Of a DNA stretch of 64,000 nucleotides, positions 12,601 through 21,749 are shown in pieces. Location of the stretch: positions 185,989 to 249,988 of the forward strand of contig RDEW01000006.1 in the NCBI GenBank assembly GCA_011109175.1, written 5' to 3'. The stretch comes from Dicyema japonicum. Lineage: Eukaryota > Dicyemida > Rhombozoa > Dicyemidae. The translations under genes were made by a program, and so were the position numbers. Each line of letters begins with the position of its first letter. The first letter of the stretch is position 1. The notes beneath the pieces were generated by a model. The model was not told the origin of the DNA. It saw only the letters and a program-made list of their open reading frames with translations, and made no database searches.

Positions 12601-13076
12601 AAACTAACAGATTTATAAAGAAACTCTCAGTGAAGACATCCCACGTGGGTAGAATTATCGGCAAAAAAGGAGCCAACATCTCCCATATCCGGAATAAGTT
12701 CAATGTTGCAATATCTCTGGAGGATGGAAACGAAAACTTATCTGATATGACGATAGTGGGGTCCGAAGACAATGTGAAGAAGGCGGTGAATCACTTATCG
12801 AAGATGGAAGAGGCAATGGTTTGGGTCTTTTGATATTGAAGGACGCGGAAGTCTCCATGACGATAACGGTACCCCCTTCAGTGCGTCCTATTTTGATTGG
12901 GAAGAAGGGGCGCCGAATGAAGGAGATAATGAGCAAATACAACGTGACTATATCGTTTTCTAACACTGTGGATTCGTTAGTGGAGATTATTGGGTGCTGA
13001 AAATGCCAATCAGTGTGCTGAACACATAGAGGCTATTGTTGATGAGAATGTACTAGTAAACCCATATTTAGACTAA
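9663..13076 (+). CDS. HDLBP: Vigilin (HDLBP/SCP160 family), 15 KH-type repeats
   Basis: Vigilin is a cytoplasmic and ER-associated mRNA- and tRNA-binding protein. Fifteen KH-type units can be laid out in order and are collinear with animal vigilins. Canonical GxxG loops survive in unit 2 (IGVGGK), 6 (IGRKGAN), 12 (IGTGGSH), 13 (IGSGGSR), 14 (IGKKGAN) and 15 (IGKKGRR); most others have lost GxxG. Thirteen introns of about 19-26 nt are placed at 10150-10175, 10377-10398, 10771-10794, 10874-10895, 11030-11052, 11251-11274, 11362-11386 (or -11380), 11504-11525, 11781-11802, 11908-11930, 12132-12155, 12351-12374 and 12819-12841. Three single-base frame errors remain at G or T runs near 9893, 10100 and 12993. 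Allowing for these, the length is a multiple of three, about 1,036 residues. The start at 9663 or 9690 is a choice. It is likely functional. Confidence 0.9.
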
Positions 13077-13439
13077 TTCATATTGTTCTTTCCCCCCAAA
13101 GTCGTCGTCATTAGCTGATTATTTTTGATTATACTAATATACTAATCCGTGTTATCTTTTTGATCTCAAGATTGAGGGAATCTTTTGGAATACGTAGTCG
13201 CACATTGGGTGCTGACTATTAATTTAAGAGGGTTCTGTAACATTTAGACGGATTTTAAGTTCTCGCTGGATCTTTAAGGTACATATGGATTCTTTACTGT
13301 TGTTACTGATTATGAAGACCATAATGAAGGCTAGTTTTCCATAAAGACGTAAGGAGGTAAAGTCTAACTGCATATACTAATGCTCTCATAGCTTTATGGA
13401 TACGCTTGCATAGGAAGAAAGCTGAAAACAGGGGAGGAT

Positions 13440-13840
13440 GGAAATGACTTACATTGAGTTATAAATTCGAAATTTTGACTTAAAATGAGTTTTTTGACTT
13501 TAAAGTTTCAAAATTTAGAATTTGACTATATGTCGTCAAATTTATCTACAAAATATTTTATATATGAAAACAGCTAATAGAATAATACAAAACGTTTTCA
13601 GGTTAAACATTTCGGTCTTAGATATTAATTTTACAATAATAAAAATCTTTACTGAATAGATAATGACGTGAAATGAGATTTTTTTCAAATAGCCATATGT
13701 GCATGGAGAAATATGTCGTTTTTCCATTTTTGTAGAAAAAATAACTTTTAATTATTAAAGTTACTGCGGTGGTTCAAAAAGTCTCTGAGATGAGAGTAAA
13801 TCTAATTATTGATTCCCACGTGGTGATTTTGAATCGCCCT
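13440..13840. repeat. Copy of the TAGGGCGATT hAT-like family (partial)
   Basis: The stretch 13455-13750 aligns by eye with 57790-58100 and with 13890-14150. Shared blocks in order are ATAAATTCGAAATTT-like, AAATTTATCTAC, AAAACGTTT and TGGAGAAATATG. It ends near 13838 in ATCGCCCTA, the inverted form of the family terminus. Two copies side by side at 13.4 and 13.85 kb suggest a tandem or abutting insertion. No coding function is clear. Confidence 0.45.
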
Positions 13841-14172
13841 AACAACCATAAAAAGATAATTAAAACGATAAATCGGAAATTTTAACCTAAAAATTGACTT
13901 TATTGACCATAAATTTCAAAATTTTAATTTTTTGACTTGTGATAAATTTATCTACAAAAATTTTTTTAATATAAAAAACAAATCATGTTTTTATTAAAAT
14001 ACAAAATAATGTAATTCAAAACGATTTCGGGTTCAAAATTTATGTCTTTAGTAATTTTCCCAATAATAATGTGGAGGGACACTTTTCCAGATAGTTGTAC
14101 ACATATGGAAAAATATGCTGTTTATCCATTTTTTGATAAAAAGTGTTTGATTGACAAATAATCTTGATTCCA

Positions 14173-14565
14173 TTACTTCCCGATTCCACATAAATCGTCC
14201 ACAAAATGCAATTTCTGAATGTGTTCAACAGCGTCTTCACGATCTATTGCAAAATCCCTTAGAAAAACGTCAATTATCTGACAGATAATCGAAAAGTTAG
14301 CCGCAGAAGACAATGGCGACAAGATATTAACCATATTTCCTTGACATATTTCTGTCCCCGATATCAGTTTCGTCAACCAAACAAAATATTTCAGATCTAT
14401 AATAAATACACATAGAACCTCAAAATAGCTTAATTCTGTCGAGTTGCTTCTGGCATAAATTTTATACACTTTTTCGGCAAGCGTAAGTAGAAGGAAGATG
14501 ATGTCCAATACCCTCAAACAAGTATCTAAGTTTTTACTGTTCAACTTATGCAAGGGAAATTCCAA
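14173..14565 (-). CDS. Unrecognised open frame inside the hAT-like family A element
   Basis: A 130-codon frame contains LRVLDIIFLLLTLAEKVYKI and IDVFLRDFAIDRED. The nucleotide sequence of its first half reappears, decayed, at about 58.56-58.75 kb, so it travels with the repeat rather than being a host gene. I cannot match it to a known transposase. It may be an internal exon or a passenger. Confidence 0.35.
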   Translation of the reverse strand: MEFPLHKLNSKNLDTCLRVLDIIFLLLTLAEKVYKIYARSNSTELSYFEVLCVFIIDLKYFVWLTKLISGTEICQGNMVNILSPLSSAANFSIICQIIDVFLRDFAIDREDAVEHIQKLHFVDDLCGIGK

Positions 14566-14674
14566 TTCGATAAAGCCTTAGTGACTTTATCGACCCATGT
14601 GTAAATCAGTGGGTTTTGTAACATTGACAAAAAAACAAAAAAAAACGTGTTGTCGTTGTGTGTTGTGTTGTTGT

Positions 14675-14776
14675 TTTTCGCCTATTGAGATTATTTTCCT
14701 ATTTTTGACTTTCTCTTATTGACTATTTTCGCCTATTGAGATTATTCTCCTATTCTTGATTTTCGCCTATTGTTGA
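14675..14776 (+). repeat. 5' UTR direct repeats of the REL-nuclease LINE
   Basis: TTTTCGCCTATTGAGATTAT occurs twice, 50 bp apart (about 14676 and 14726), and a third partial unit TTTTCGCCTATTG starts about 33 bp later. The repeats end just before the first ATG at 14786. Short tandem repeats in the 5' UTR are known in several LINE families, where they often carry promoter activity. Confidence 0.7.
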
Positions 14777-14785
14777 TTCAGTGGA

Positions 14786-17546
14786 ATGTTACTCGAAAAG
14801 TCATCGTCTAATTGCTCTGCCTGCAACATGAGAAATCTGAGAAAGTTTGGAATTTCTTGTTCTGCCTGTGGAGTTTTCTTTCACCTCGGGTGTTTGAAGC
14901 TCTCTCAGGCCTCTATCCGTGCTCTTGGGGTATGGCACTGCCGCTCGTGCCTTGGAATTGGCTCGGGGTTTCCTAATGGTCACGCGAGTGTATGTACCTC
15001 CGGGGAAGACCTTTCCCATTTGGATCCAGATTCGCTGCTCAAAATTATCAATGAACGCCGGTCATCGAGGAGTATCCCGGTGAAGATCCCTAAAGCAGCC
15101 CGCCCCCTAGCTGCCGAAGCCTTAACCAAAGCAATCATCGATGCACTCCGCTCCGACTCTATAAACGACTGGATACGTTTGTTTAATTTTGCTCCTTTCG
15201 CTCTTGGCTCTTCAGAGATCGCAATGGGAAAGAGTCTCTCTCGATTGCGATGAAGAACAACATCCGCGCATCATTTATGGATGGAACTCACTTTACGGAC
15301 CTCACGTCCTTCTGCATCCGTTCAACTGAAACTCGGAGTTCAACTCAGGAAACGGAGATTTTTCGCCTAAGAAGGACCGTACGATCGAAGTTGCTTGAAG
15401 GAGGAACCCGATCCGCATTGAAGGCCCTCTCACTCTTAGATGGACCACGCAATCCAACCATTGATACTTACAAGACTCTATTGGGGAAACATCCACCCTC
15501 TCCGAATGACCTATGCCATTGCTCGCCCCCATCAGAAATGACCCCTTTGACCACGTCGCCTGAGGATGTCATCACGGCGTTATGGAACTTTGCACCAAGT
15601 AGCTGTGGAGGTCTCGATGGCTTAAGGTCTGATTGCCGTCGACAAGAAGGGAGGTGGAATCCGCCCGATCGCGGTCGGATTCACTTTCAGAAGACTAGCA
15701 GCCAAGATTGCTTCCAGATTTTCTACGTCAATCTTGTCAAAATCCTTACTTCCCAGTCAAGTTGGAGTCGGAGTTCGTCTTGGATGTGAGGCAGCCGTTC
15801 ACTCCGTCAGAAGATTCAGGAACAGCAGCATTCAAGACTTTAAAAGGCACATTATGGTAAAACTGGACATCAAGAACGCTTTTAACAGCTTAAGAAGAGA
15901 CTGCATTCTGGAGGCCTGCAAGGAAAGATGTCCGTACATATTCGAACTGGTCAATTATTCATACGGAAAACCTTCATCACTATTGCACGGGGATTTCATA
16001 GTTCCATCGTCCTCAGGTGTTCAACAGGGCGACCCCCTCGGACCACTGCTGTTCTCCCTCGGCATTGAAGGATCACGAAGCTCTCTAGATGCCCACTCAA
16101 CATCTGGTACCTCGATGACGCTGTCTTAGTAGGTCCCCCGGAAACGGTCTTCCAGGACTTAGAAGTACTCATCCCCGCGCTGTCCGAGGTGGGTCTTCAG
16201 TTGAAAATAACGAAATGTGAAATAACAAACTGTGGTCTTGCTGACGATGACTTCTCTTCAATTGTTCAAATTTTACTCCTTGTATCCCGGTGGGAATTCG
16301 ACCCCTGAAAATGAATTGATTTTTCTTGGATCCCCGATCACTAGTAATGCGATGAAGCATGTCCTCCTTGACAAAAAACGACTCCTATACGATTCGCTGG
16401 AAAGATTACAGCTGCTGGACTTGCACACAGCACTATTCCTATTGAAAAGAAGTCTCAACATCCAGAGAATCTCCTATCTACTAAGGACAGCTCCATATTA
16501 TTCTCAACTGGAGCTGCTCGAGAATTTTGATTTGTCTCTCCTTAGCTCGACGGAGCAAATATTTAATGTCCGATTCGACGATGATACATGGATGCAGGCT
16601 ACACTCCCAGTTAGATTCGGGGGTCTTGGAATCCGTCGAACTTTGGACGTCTCACTTCCTGCTCATTTATCATCACTCACGGCCTGCGAACCTTTGGTCA
16701 GGAGGATCCTACACTCCCCACCCGAATTGTCAACTGACCAAGAGATAATCCACGCACGAGAAGCCTCGCCAGCGAAACCTGGACAACTTATTATGCTGGA
16801 AATCATTTGGACTCCTACTGGAATCTGCCAATCAGCACCGACGCGCTTGTTTGCTTTCGGGGGCTTCCCCTGAGAGCGGAGCTTGGCTAAACGCCATCCC
16901 CAATGGAGCTTTGGGCACTTTTCTGGATGATGAATGCGTTAGAACTGGTATCTCTCTGCGGCTGGGACTAAAAGTATGTGTACCTCACCCGTGCCGATGT
17001 GGCATCCTGATAGACTGCTATGGCCTGCACCCTCTCGCCTGCAGGAGGAGCGCTGGCAGATCCCCAAGGCACAAGGCTCTGAATGAAATTGTCAGGCGAG
17101 CTATGGATGCTGCTGGATACTCGGCCATTCTTGAACCGGTCGGGTTATGCAGAAGTGACGGGAAACGACCGGACGGGATGACCATATTTCCATTTGAGGC
17201 CGGGAAACCACTGGTTTGGGATGTGACATGTACAGACACGTTCGCCCAGAAAAATCTTCACGAGAGTGCTACAAGGGCCTGTTCAGCATCCGTAAAGGCG
17301 GAGAAAGCCAAACTTGTTAAATACGTCGACCTTCCCGATGATGTCAAATTTGTTCCCCTTGCTATGGAGATTTCCGGGTCCTACTCCCCCTCTACACTCG
17401 AGTTTCTCGAACGTCTTGGAAACCGGTTCACCTCATGCACTGGAGATCTCCGTGAACGCCGCTGGCTATTTGAGCGAATTTCGCTCGCAATTTTGAGAGG
17501 GAACAGCCACGCAGAGGGCGGCAACTACCTGACTTCTATTGTTTAA
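14786..17546 (+). pseudogene. RT-endonuclease polyprotein of the REL-nuclease LINE (frameshifted)
   Basis: Frame 14786-15253 holds a PHD-like finger (paired Cys, then GVFFHLGC and WHCRSC). Its TGA stop overlaps the ATG of the next frame (ATGA at 15250-15253). RT motifs follow: KLDIKNAFNSLRRD (about 15860), GVQQGDPLGPLLFSL (about 16017) and NIWYLDDAVLVG (YLDD 16108-16119). A CRCG...C...H....C knuckle lies near 16990-17040. The nuclease region follows with RPDGM and VWDVTC, and the stop is at 17544-17546. Related proteins have about 40 residues between GxDGLR and the 'LIAxxKKxGGIRPIAVG' block; here these abut at about 15630, so there is an internal deletion. Single-base shifts occur near 16070 and 16270. 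The copy is recent but not active as it stands. Confidence 0.8.
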
Positions 17547-17563
17547 TAAAAAAAACATTGACA

Positions 17564-17790
17564 CATGTAAAATAGTAATAAAATTAAAAACCTGCGAATT
17601 TGATATGATTTTTAGGCGATCTACGGGATTCAATAAAAATTTCTTTTTTGCAGTTACAAATGTCCCACATAAATTCCAAAAAAGATTTCCTAGTGAGTTG
17701 ATAGAAAATTCATCAGGATATTTCCTAGCAGACTTAATCTTTTCAATGTCTTTCTTGATTGACGAGGAATCACAGTGAATGATGATAATT
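17564..17790 (-). repeat. Remnant of hAT-like family A between two insertions
   Basis: The segment resembles 58800-58970: GAAAAGATTAAG and ATATCCTGATGAATTTT on the minus strand have counterparts there. It lies between the right TSD of the LINE and the left TSD of the Ginger-like element, as expected if both jumped into one host element. A minus-strand frame with DSSSIKKDIEKIKSARKYP is open but unidentified. Confidence 0.5.
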
Positions 17791-17894
17791 TGTCACATGG
17801 GCCAAGCGATACTTATGGGCAGCCTGTTACATTAACCTTGAACCAAGATTAACTTCAATTAATTTTATAAATAATTTATTAACCACAAAAAATT

Positions 17895-18900
17895 AAATTT
17901 AAGTAACTTTTTTTAGTCTACTCATTAATACAGTCGATATTTCTCCTTTCGAATTTTTTATCTATCAAATTAATTATTTCTGCAACTGGATAATACTGAG
18001 ACTCAAACTTATCCAGTCGCAATGAGGGATTTGTTCCAAAGTCCTTTTTAGCCCGAACCTATTTATTAATGTTTTTAATTCATTCTTAATCTCCCATGTT
18101 GAAAGTATATTTACTATTATGAACATTCATTTTCATAGCTTTGTAATAATTCGAATTTTCTTCAATCGATTTAATTTCGAAATTGAACCTTTTCGCATTC
18201 GGACACAAATTATCTGACTGGGAATTATCTAGATATAAATTTTTAAAATCAAACTACGTGAATTTTAAATAGATTCTGCTGTTATCAAGCATTTTTGTCA
18301 ACTTCTTCGTGATCGTCTGATTAAATCTTTCGACAATTCCTGGTGCTCATGGATTGTTAGGCCTTCCGTGAATTTGCTTGATGTTAAAATCTTCGCAAAG
18401 TTTTATTATTTCTTGATTTTTAAATTCAGAACCATTGTCCGACTGAAGAAATTTACATGGCCCATTCAGGCGGAACAAAGATCTTAAGTTTTCACATACT
18501 TCTTTACCAGACTTATTATAAAGTGGTCGTACAAAAGCGAATCTATAAATTAAAAAAAACCTACCTACTATATATGTCAATGACCGTTAAAACCCATTTG
18601 AAATTTTCATTTAATGTTGAAAATTTTTTCAGGTCTATTAGATCTAACCTGAAAACGTTCATTTGGAGAAGAAGCAAACACATGGTGATTTATATCTCCA
18701 ATCTACAATAATAAAAAATCACGAACTTTTAAAGGACGCGAAAATTTACATACTTCATAATTTCGAATGACTTTTCTGATTATGCCATTTTTAACAATGA
18801 AGTATCTTTGTCGACACTCATACTCAATTTTATTGACTCCTCCGTGTGAAAACTCGTGCAACGATTTCGCAACATGCTCCATTTTCGGTTTCATTATCCA
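17895..18900 (-). pseudogene. Ginger/KRBA2-like integrase-transposase remnant
   Basis: The minus strand has an H..H..C..C zinc-binding N-terminal region (HEFSHGG ... YEVCKFSRPLKVR, about 18894-18730). The DDE core follows with FLQSDNGSEFKN and IKQIHGRPNNP (about 18580-18347). The C-terminal part (NPSLRLDKFESQYYPVAEI) is near 18030-17940. The catalytic D of SDNG and the following region are visible; the first D and the Glu region are damaged by stops. The architecture matches gypsy-type integrases domesticated as KRBA2 in vertebrates. No gag, RT or LTR is present. Confidence 0.7.
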
Positions 18901-19145
18901 GGGATATGACTAACTTGGAATCAGTTGATTTAAGATACAGTCTAAAATTATTGCAAATTTACAATACCTGTCATTGATAATAGAAAAATTCTCTATCTTC
19001 TTAAAAGCCTATATTTTCGGTGCCTCACAAGATTTTCGGGAAATTTATCATGCAAAGCATCTTTTAAAGTTTGATATTCAACTCAATCTTTCACAAAACC
19101 TTTGTAAAAATCCATTGCAACAAAATAATCTTCCATGCTATAAAT

Positions 19146-21284
19146 CAGCGGTTCTCAACCTGGGGTCGATTCGACCCCCAGGGGTCTAAATTCAATCCAG
19201 ATCGATCGTAAGGGGGTCGAAAATAAATTTAATATATTTAATTTTTTTCATTTTAAATTAAGTTAGTTTATTTTTAAAGTGGTAAACTTTTGTTCTTTAA
19301 AATTTTAAAATTACCATGCTTGTTTTGTTCGTGTATGAGTCGTCCTTCTACATTAAAAATTCGTCAATATAAAAATGAATATTTGGCATTTTGATTTATA
19401 AAAAGTTCTTTTGATAATAGACCATATTGCTTACTGTGTAATAAGTCGTCATCAAATGATACAATGAAACCGTCCAAATTGTTGGATCATCTTAGGAGAA
19501 AACAAAAAAGATTAACCACTAGAGTATTTTGAAAAATTGAAGGATTCTTTTCTTAAACAAAAAACGATTGACACTGTTTCTAAAATAGTAATGAAAGAAA
19601 CAATAGTTGTTGTTATTTTAAATTATATTTAGGAACACTAATTGCATTTTATAAAATTGCAATGATTTTTTCCAAAAAATGAGAGTTCCCATGTTTCTGG
19701 TGAAAATCTCATCAAACCATCTATATTAGTTATTCTATCAGATCTGATGGGTTTAAATCCCGACGAAATTTTAAAGTCCATACCAATTAGCAATGATTCA
19801 ATTCGCCGTAGGATTGACAAAATGTCAGATAATGTCGAACATATTTTATGTGAAGGGCTTAAAAATACTATTTTTTCGCTTCAAATAAACGAAAGTCATA
19901 TATGTGACAACCAATCAATTCTATGGATATGTCAGGTTAATCTTACTAGAAGCTTACCCTTTAAGATATTTTGACGAACAATAAATCTTCTGTAAGAATT
20001 GTTCGTCAAATATTCGAAAACTGATACGATTGGATTTTCTATTATCTTCGTAGTCAAATTATTTTTGGATGACATATGAAAATTTGGATTTTTGTGTCAC
20101 AGATGGTGCAATGTCTATGGTTGGAAAATATAAAGGATTTGCGGCATATTTGAAAAAAATATGTCCAAATGTGATTCATATACGTTCTACATAGACAAAA
20201 TTTGGTTTCAAAAGCTCTTTCTCCAATTCTACATGAAACGTTAAATATAGTTATTAAACCATAAACAAAATTAAAGCAAACAGCAAGTATGATTGTCTTT
20301 TTAGAAAATTTTGCTATGAGGCTAAAGAAACATATGTCCGTCTTGTGCTTTACATTGAGGTTATAGCTTCCAATTTTACTTTATAGGTACGATGGTTATC
20401 AAAGGGAAATGCATTAGAACTATTTTCAATATTATTTGACACAATCGTAAATTTTCTTACTTCTGAGGGTGACAAAAATTTAGCAGATTTAACTGTATCG
20501 AAAAAAAAGAAATTGTTTATTTGACTTGGATTTTTGAAAAATTTAATGAAGTTTCATTAGAACTTTATGTAACTTGGAAAAAAGAAATTATTACAATATT
20601 CCCGAATTCCACTCAATTGGTCAAAAATTTGATGATGAAGATATCAACAACTTTTTGCAACATTTATTAAGTATAGAAAAAAGATTTGATTGTTCGATTC
20701 CAAGATATTCTTGAATTAGAAATTTCATCTTATGATTAATCCGTTTTTGTCAAAGCCAGAAGAAAAAAATATTCAAGAGGAGTTCAATCCAGAATTTTAA
20801 AATTATTATAATGATTTACAATCACTTGTTATTTTTTAGCAATATATGAAAGTGAAAGAGAGTTATCCAAAATTGTGGACAGAAATAGCACAATTGCTAG
20901 TCCATTTTCCGACATCATACTGTGTTGAATGCGGATTTAGCATTCTACATCAAATTGTAAATAGAGAACGAAACAGATTGGATGTGGACATTAGATAAGA
21001 TATTTGTATAAAAATAACACAAATAGAGCCAGATATCGAATCTTTGGTCAAAAACATCAATCACATGGATTCCATTGGTATTTAAATTTTTTATAGATTT
21101 ATGCTAAGATATTAACTTAACATCGAGTATATACTTTTTTTGTTTGATTTTATTATTAACAATGAATTCATTTTAGATAGTTAACTAATGTTACTTAGAA
21201 TTGTCTGTTATAAATAAAAAAGTTTTAAGGAGTCGATTAAATATTAGAGGGGTCGAAAAAAAAGTCAAGGGTTGAGAACCCCTG
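19146..21284 (+). mobile_element. hAT transposon, ZBED5-like, inserted in Ginger copy 1
   Basis: The termini CAGCGGTTCTCAACCTGGGG and ...GGTTGAGAACCCCTG are classic hAT ends. It is flanked by an exact 8-bp TSD, CTATAAAT (19138-19145 and 21285-21292). Ginger copy 2 has a single CTATAAAT at the same place (41689-41696), which is the empty site. The 2,139-bp body holds a decayed transposase. Confidence 0.93.
19335..21080 (+). pseudogene. ZBED5-type hAT transposase (decayed)
   Basis: Order of recognisable parts: a BED-like start (SRPSTLKIRQYKNEYLAF, then a Cys pair and MKPSKLLDHL); the best open stretch 19747-19974 with ISNDSIRRRIDKMSDNVEH and FSLQINESH (DDE first Asp/Glu region, usually 'LDEST'); VTDGAMSMVGKYKGF near 20100; and a C-terminal dimerisation segment VECGFSILHQIVNRERNRLD near 20930. 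Many stops and frameshifts make it inactive. Confidence 0.75.
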
Positions 21285-21425
21285 CTATAAATCACGCTAG
21301 AAATCTAGGTTTACCGCTATAAAAAAATAAAATCTTTATAATCATAACATTTATAATTAAAAAACTAATTTAACAGGATTAAATCACGACATGAATCGGA
21401 TATATAAAATTAAATGTCGGATAAT

Positions 21426-21565
21426 CCAATGAGAAGAGTTGTCCAGGATTCTCGACCCTGCCGGACTCGTCCTCACCTTTGTCGGTCTGGGATCACTTAG
21501 TTAGATGAGAACTTTTATTTCTTTCTCTTTGACCCAGTGATCCTGAGGGTAATAATAATAATAAT
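21426..21565 (+). mobile_element. 5'-truncated jockey-group LINE end inserted in Ginger copy 1
   Basis: A 140-bp 3' end is flanked by a 13-bp TSD, AATGTCGGATAAT (21413-21425 and 21566-21578), and closes with (AAT)n. Ginger copy 2 has this 13-mer once. The body matches the end of the LINE at 29.4-29.5 kb: GTCGGTCTGGGATC, then TTTCTTTCTCTTTGA, then GTGATC.TGAGG. Confidence 0.85.
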
Positions 21566-21749
21566 AATGTCGGATAATCAAAAGACCATTTCAAGGTCGA
21601 AAAAATGTAACAGGCTGCCCATGCGTTACGCGCCGCCCATGTGACATAATTGATCCAACGCTAGTATTAAATTTATAAAGTCGAAAAATTAAAAAATAAA
21701 AATCGATAAAATTTTTGATTTATTGACCTAAAAAATTAAAAAAATAAAT

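Larger units (their letters stand above)
14630..17553 (+). mobile_element. Full-length non-LTR retrotransposon with PHD finger, RT and PD-(D/E)XK-like nuclease
   Basis: The element is flanked by a 10-bp TSD, AACATTGACA (14620-14629 and 17554-17563), and ends in TAATAAAAAAAA. It begins with a 5' UTR of short direct repeats. It then encodes an N-terminal PHD-like Cys/His finger, an RT, a CCHC-like knuckle and a C-terminal nuclease block (KRPDGM...VWDVTC). This is the R2-style order, with a restriction-like endonuclease after the RT and no APE domain. It is inserted inside the family A element. Partial 3' copies lie at 35901-36260 and 56706-56894. Confidence 0.85.
17791..21646 (-). mobile_element. 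Ginger-like integrase DNA transposon, copy 1 (carries two later insertions)
   Basis: The ends are TGTCACATGGGC... and ...GCCCATGTGACA. Imperfect TIRs about 43 bp long share GGGCAGCCTGTTACATT in their inner part. It is flanked by a 5-bp TSD, TAATT (17786-17790 and 21647-21651). TGTNR ends with 4-5 bp TSDs and a gypsy-type integrase are the hallmarks of Ginger transposons. Subtracting a hAT (19146-21284), a LINE fragment (21426-21565) and their TSDs leaves about 1.56 kb. Copy 2 at 40749-41888 shows both empty sites. Confidence 0.85.

Noticed and set aside
12473-12966. Minus-strand frames opposite vigilin
   Set aside because: They are antisense shadows of KH units 13-15.
1878-13076. Ciliate origin because of the ~22-nt introns
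   Set aside because: TAA, TAG and TGA all behave as stops in the host genes, and the mobile-element set (hAT, Ginger, jockey, RTE-like LINEs) is metazoan in character.
17791-21646. Gypsy-type LTR retrotransposon, because the integrase is gypsy-like
   Set aside because: The ends are inverted, not direct, repeats; the TSD is 5 bp; there is no RT, protease, gag or primer-binding site. Ginger-like DNA transposon fits better.
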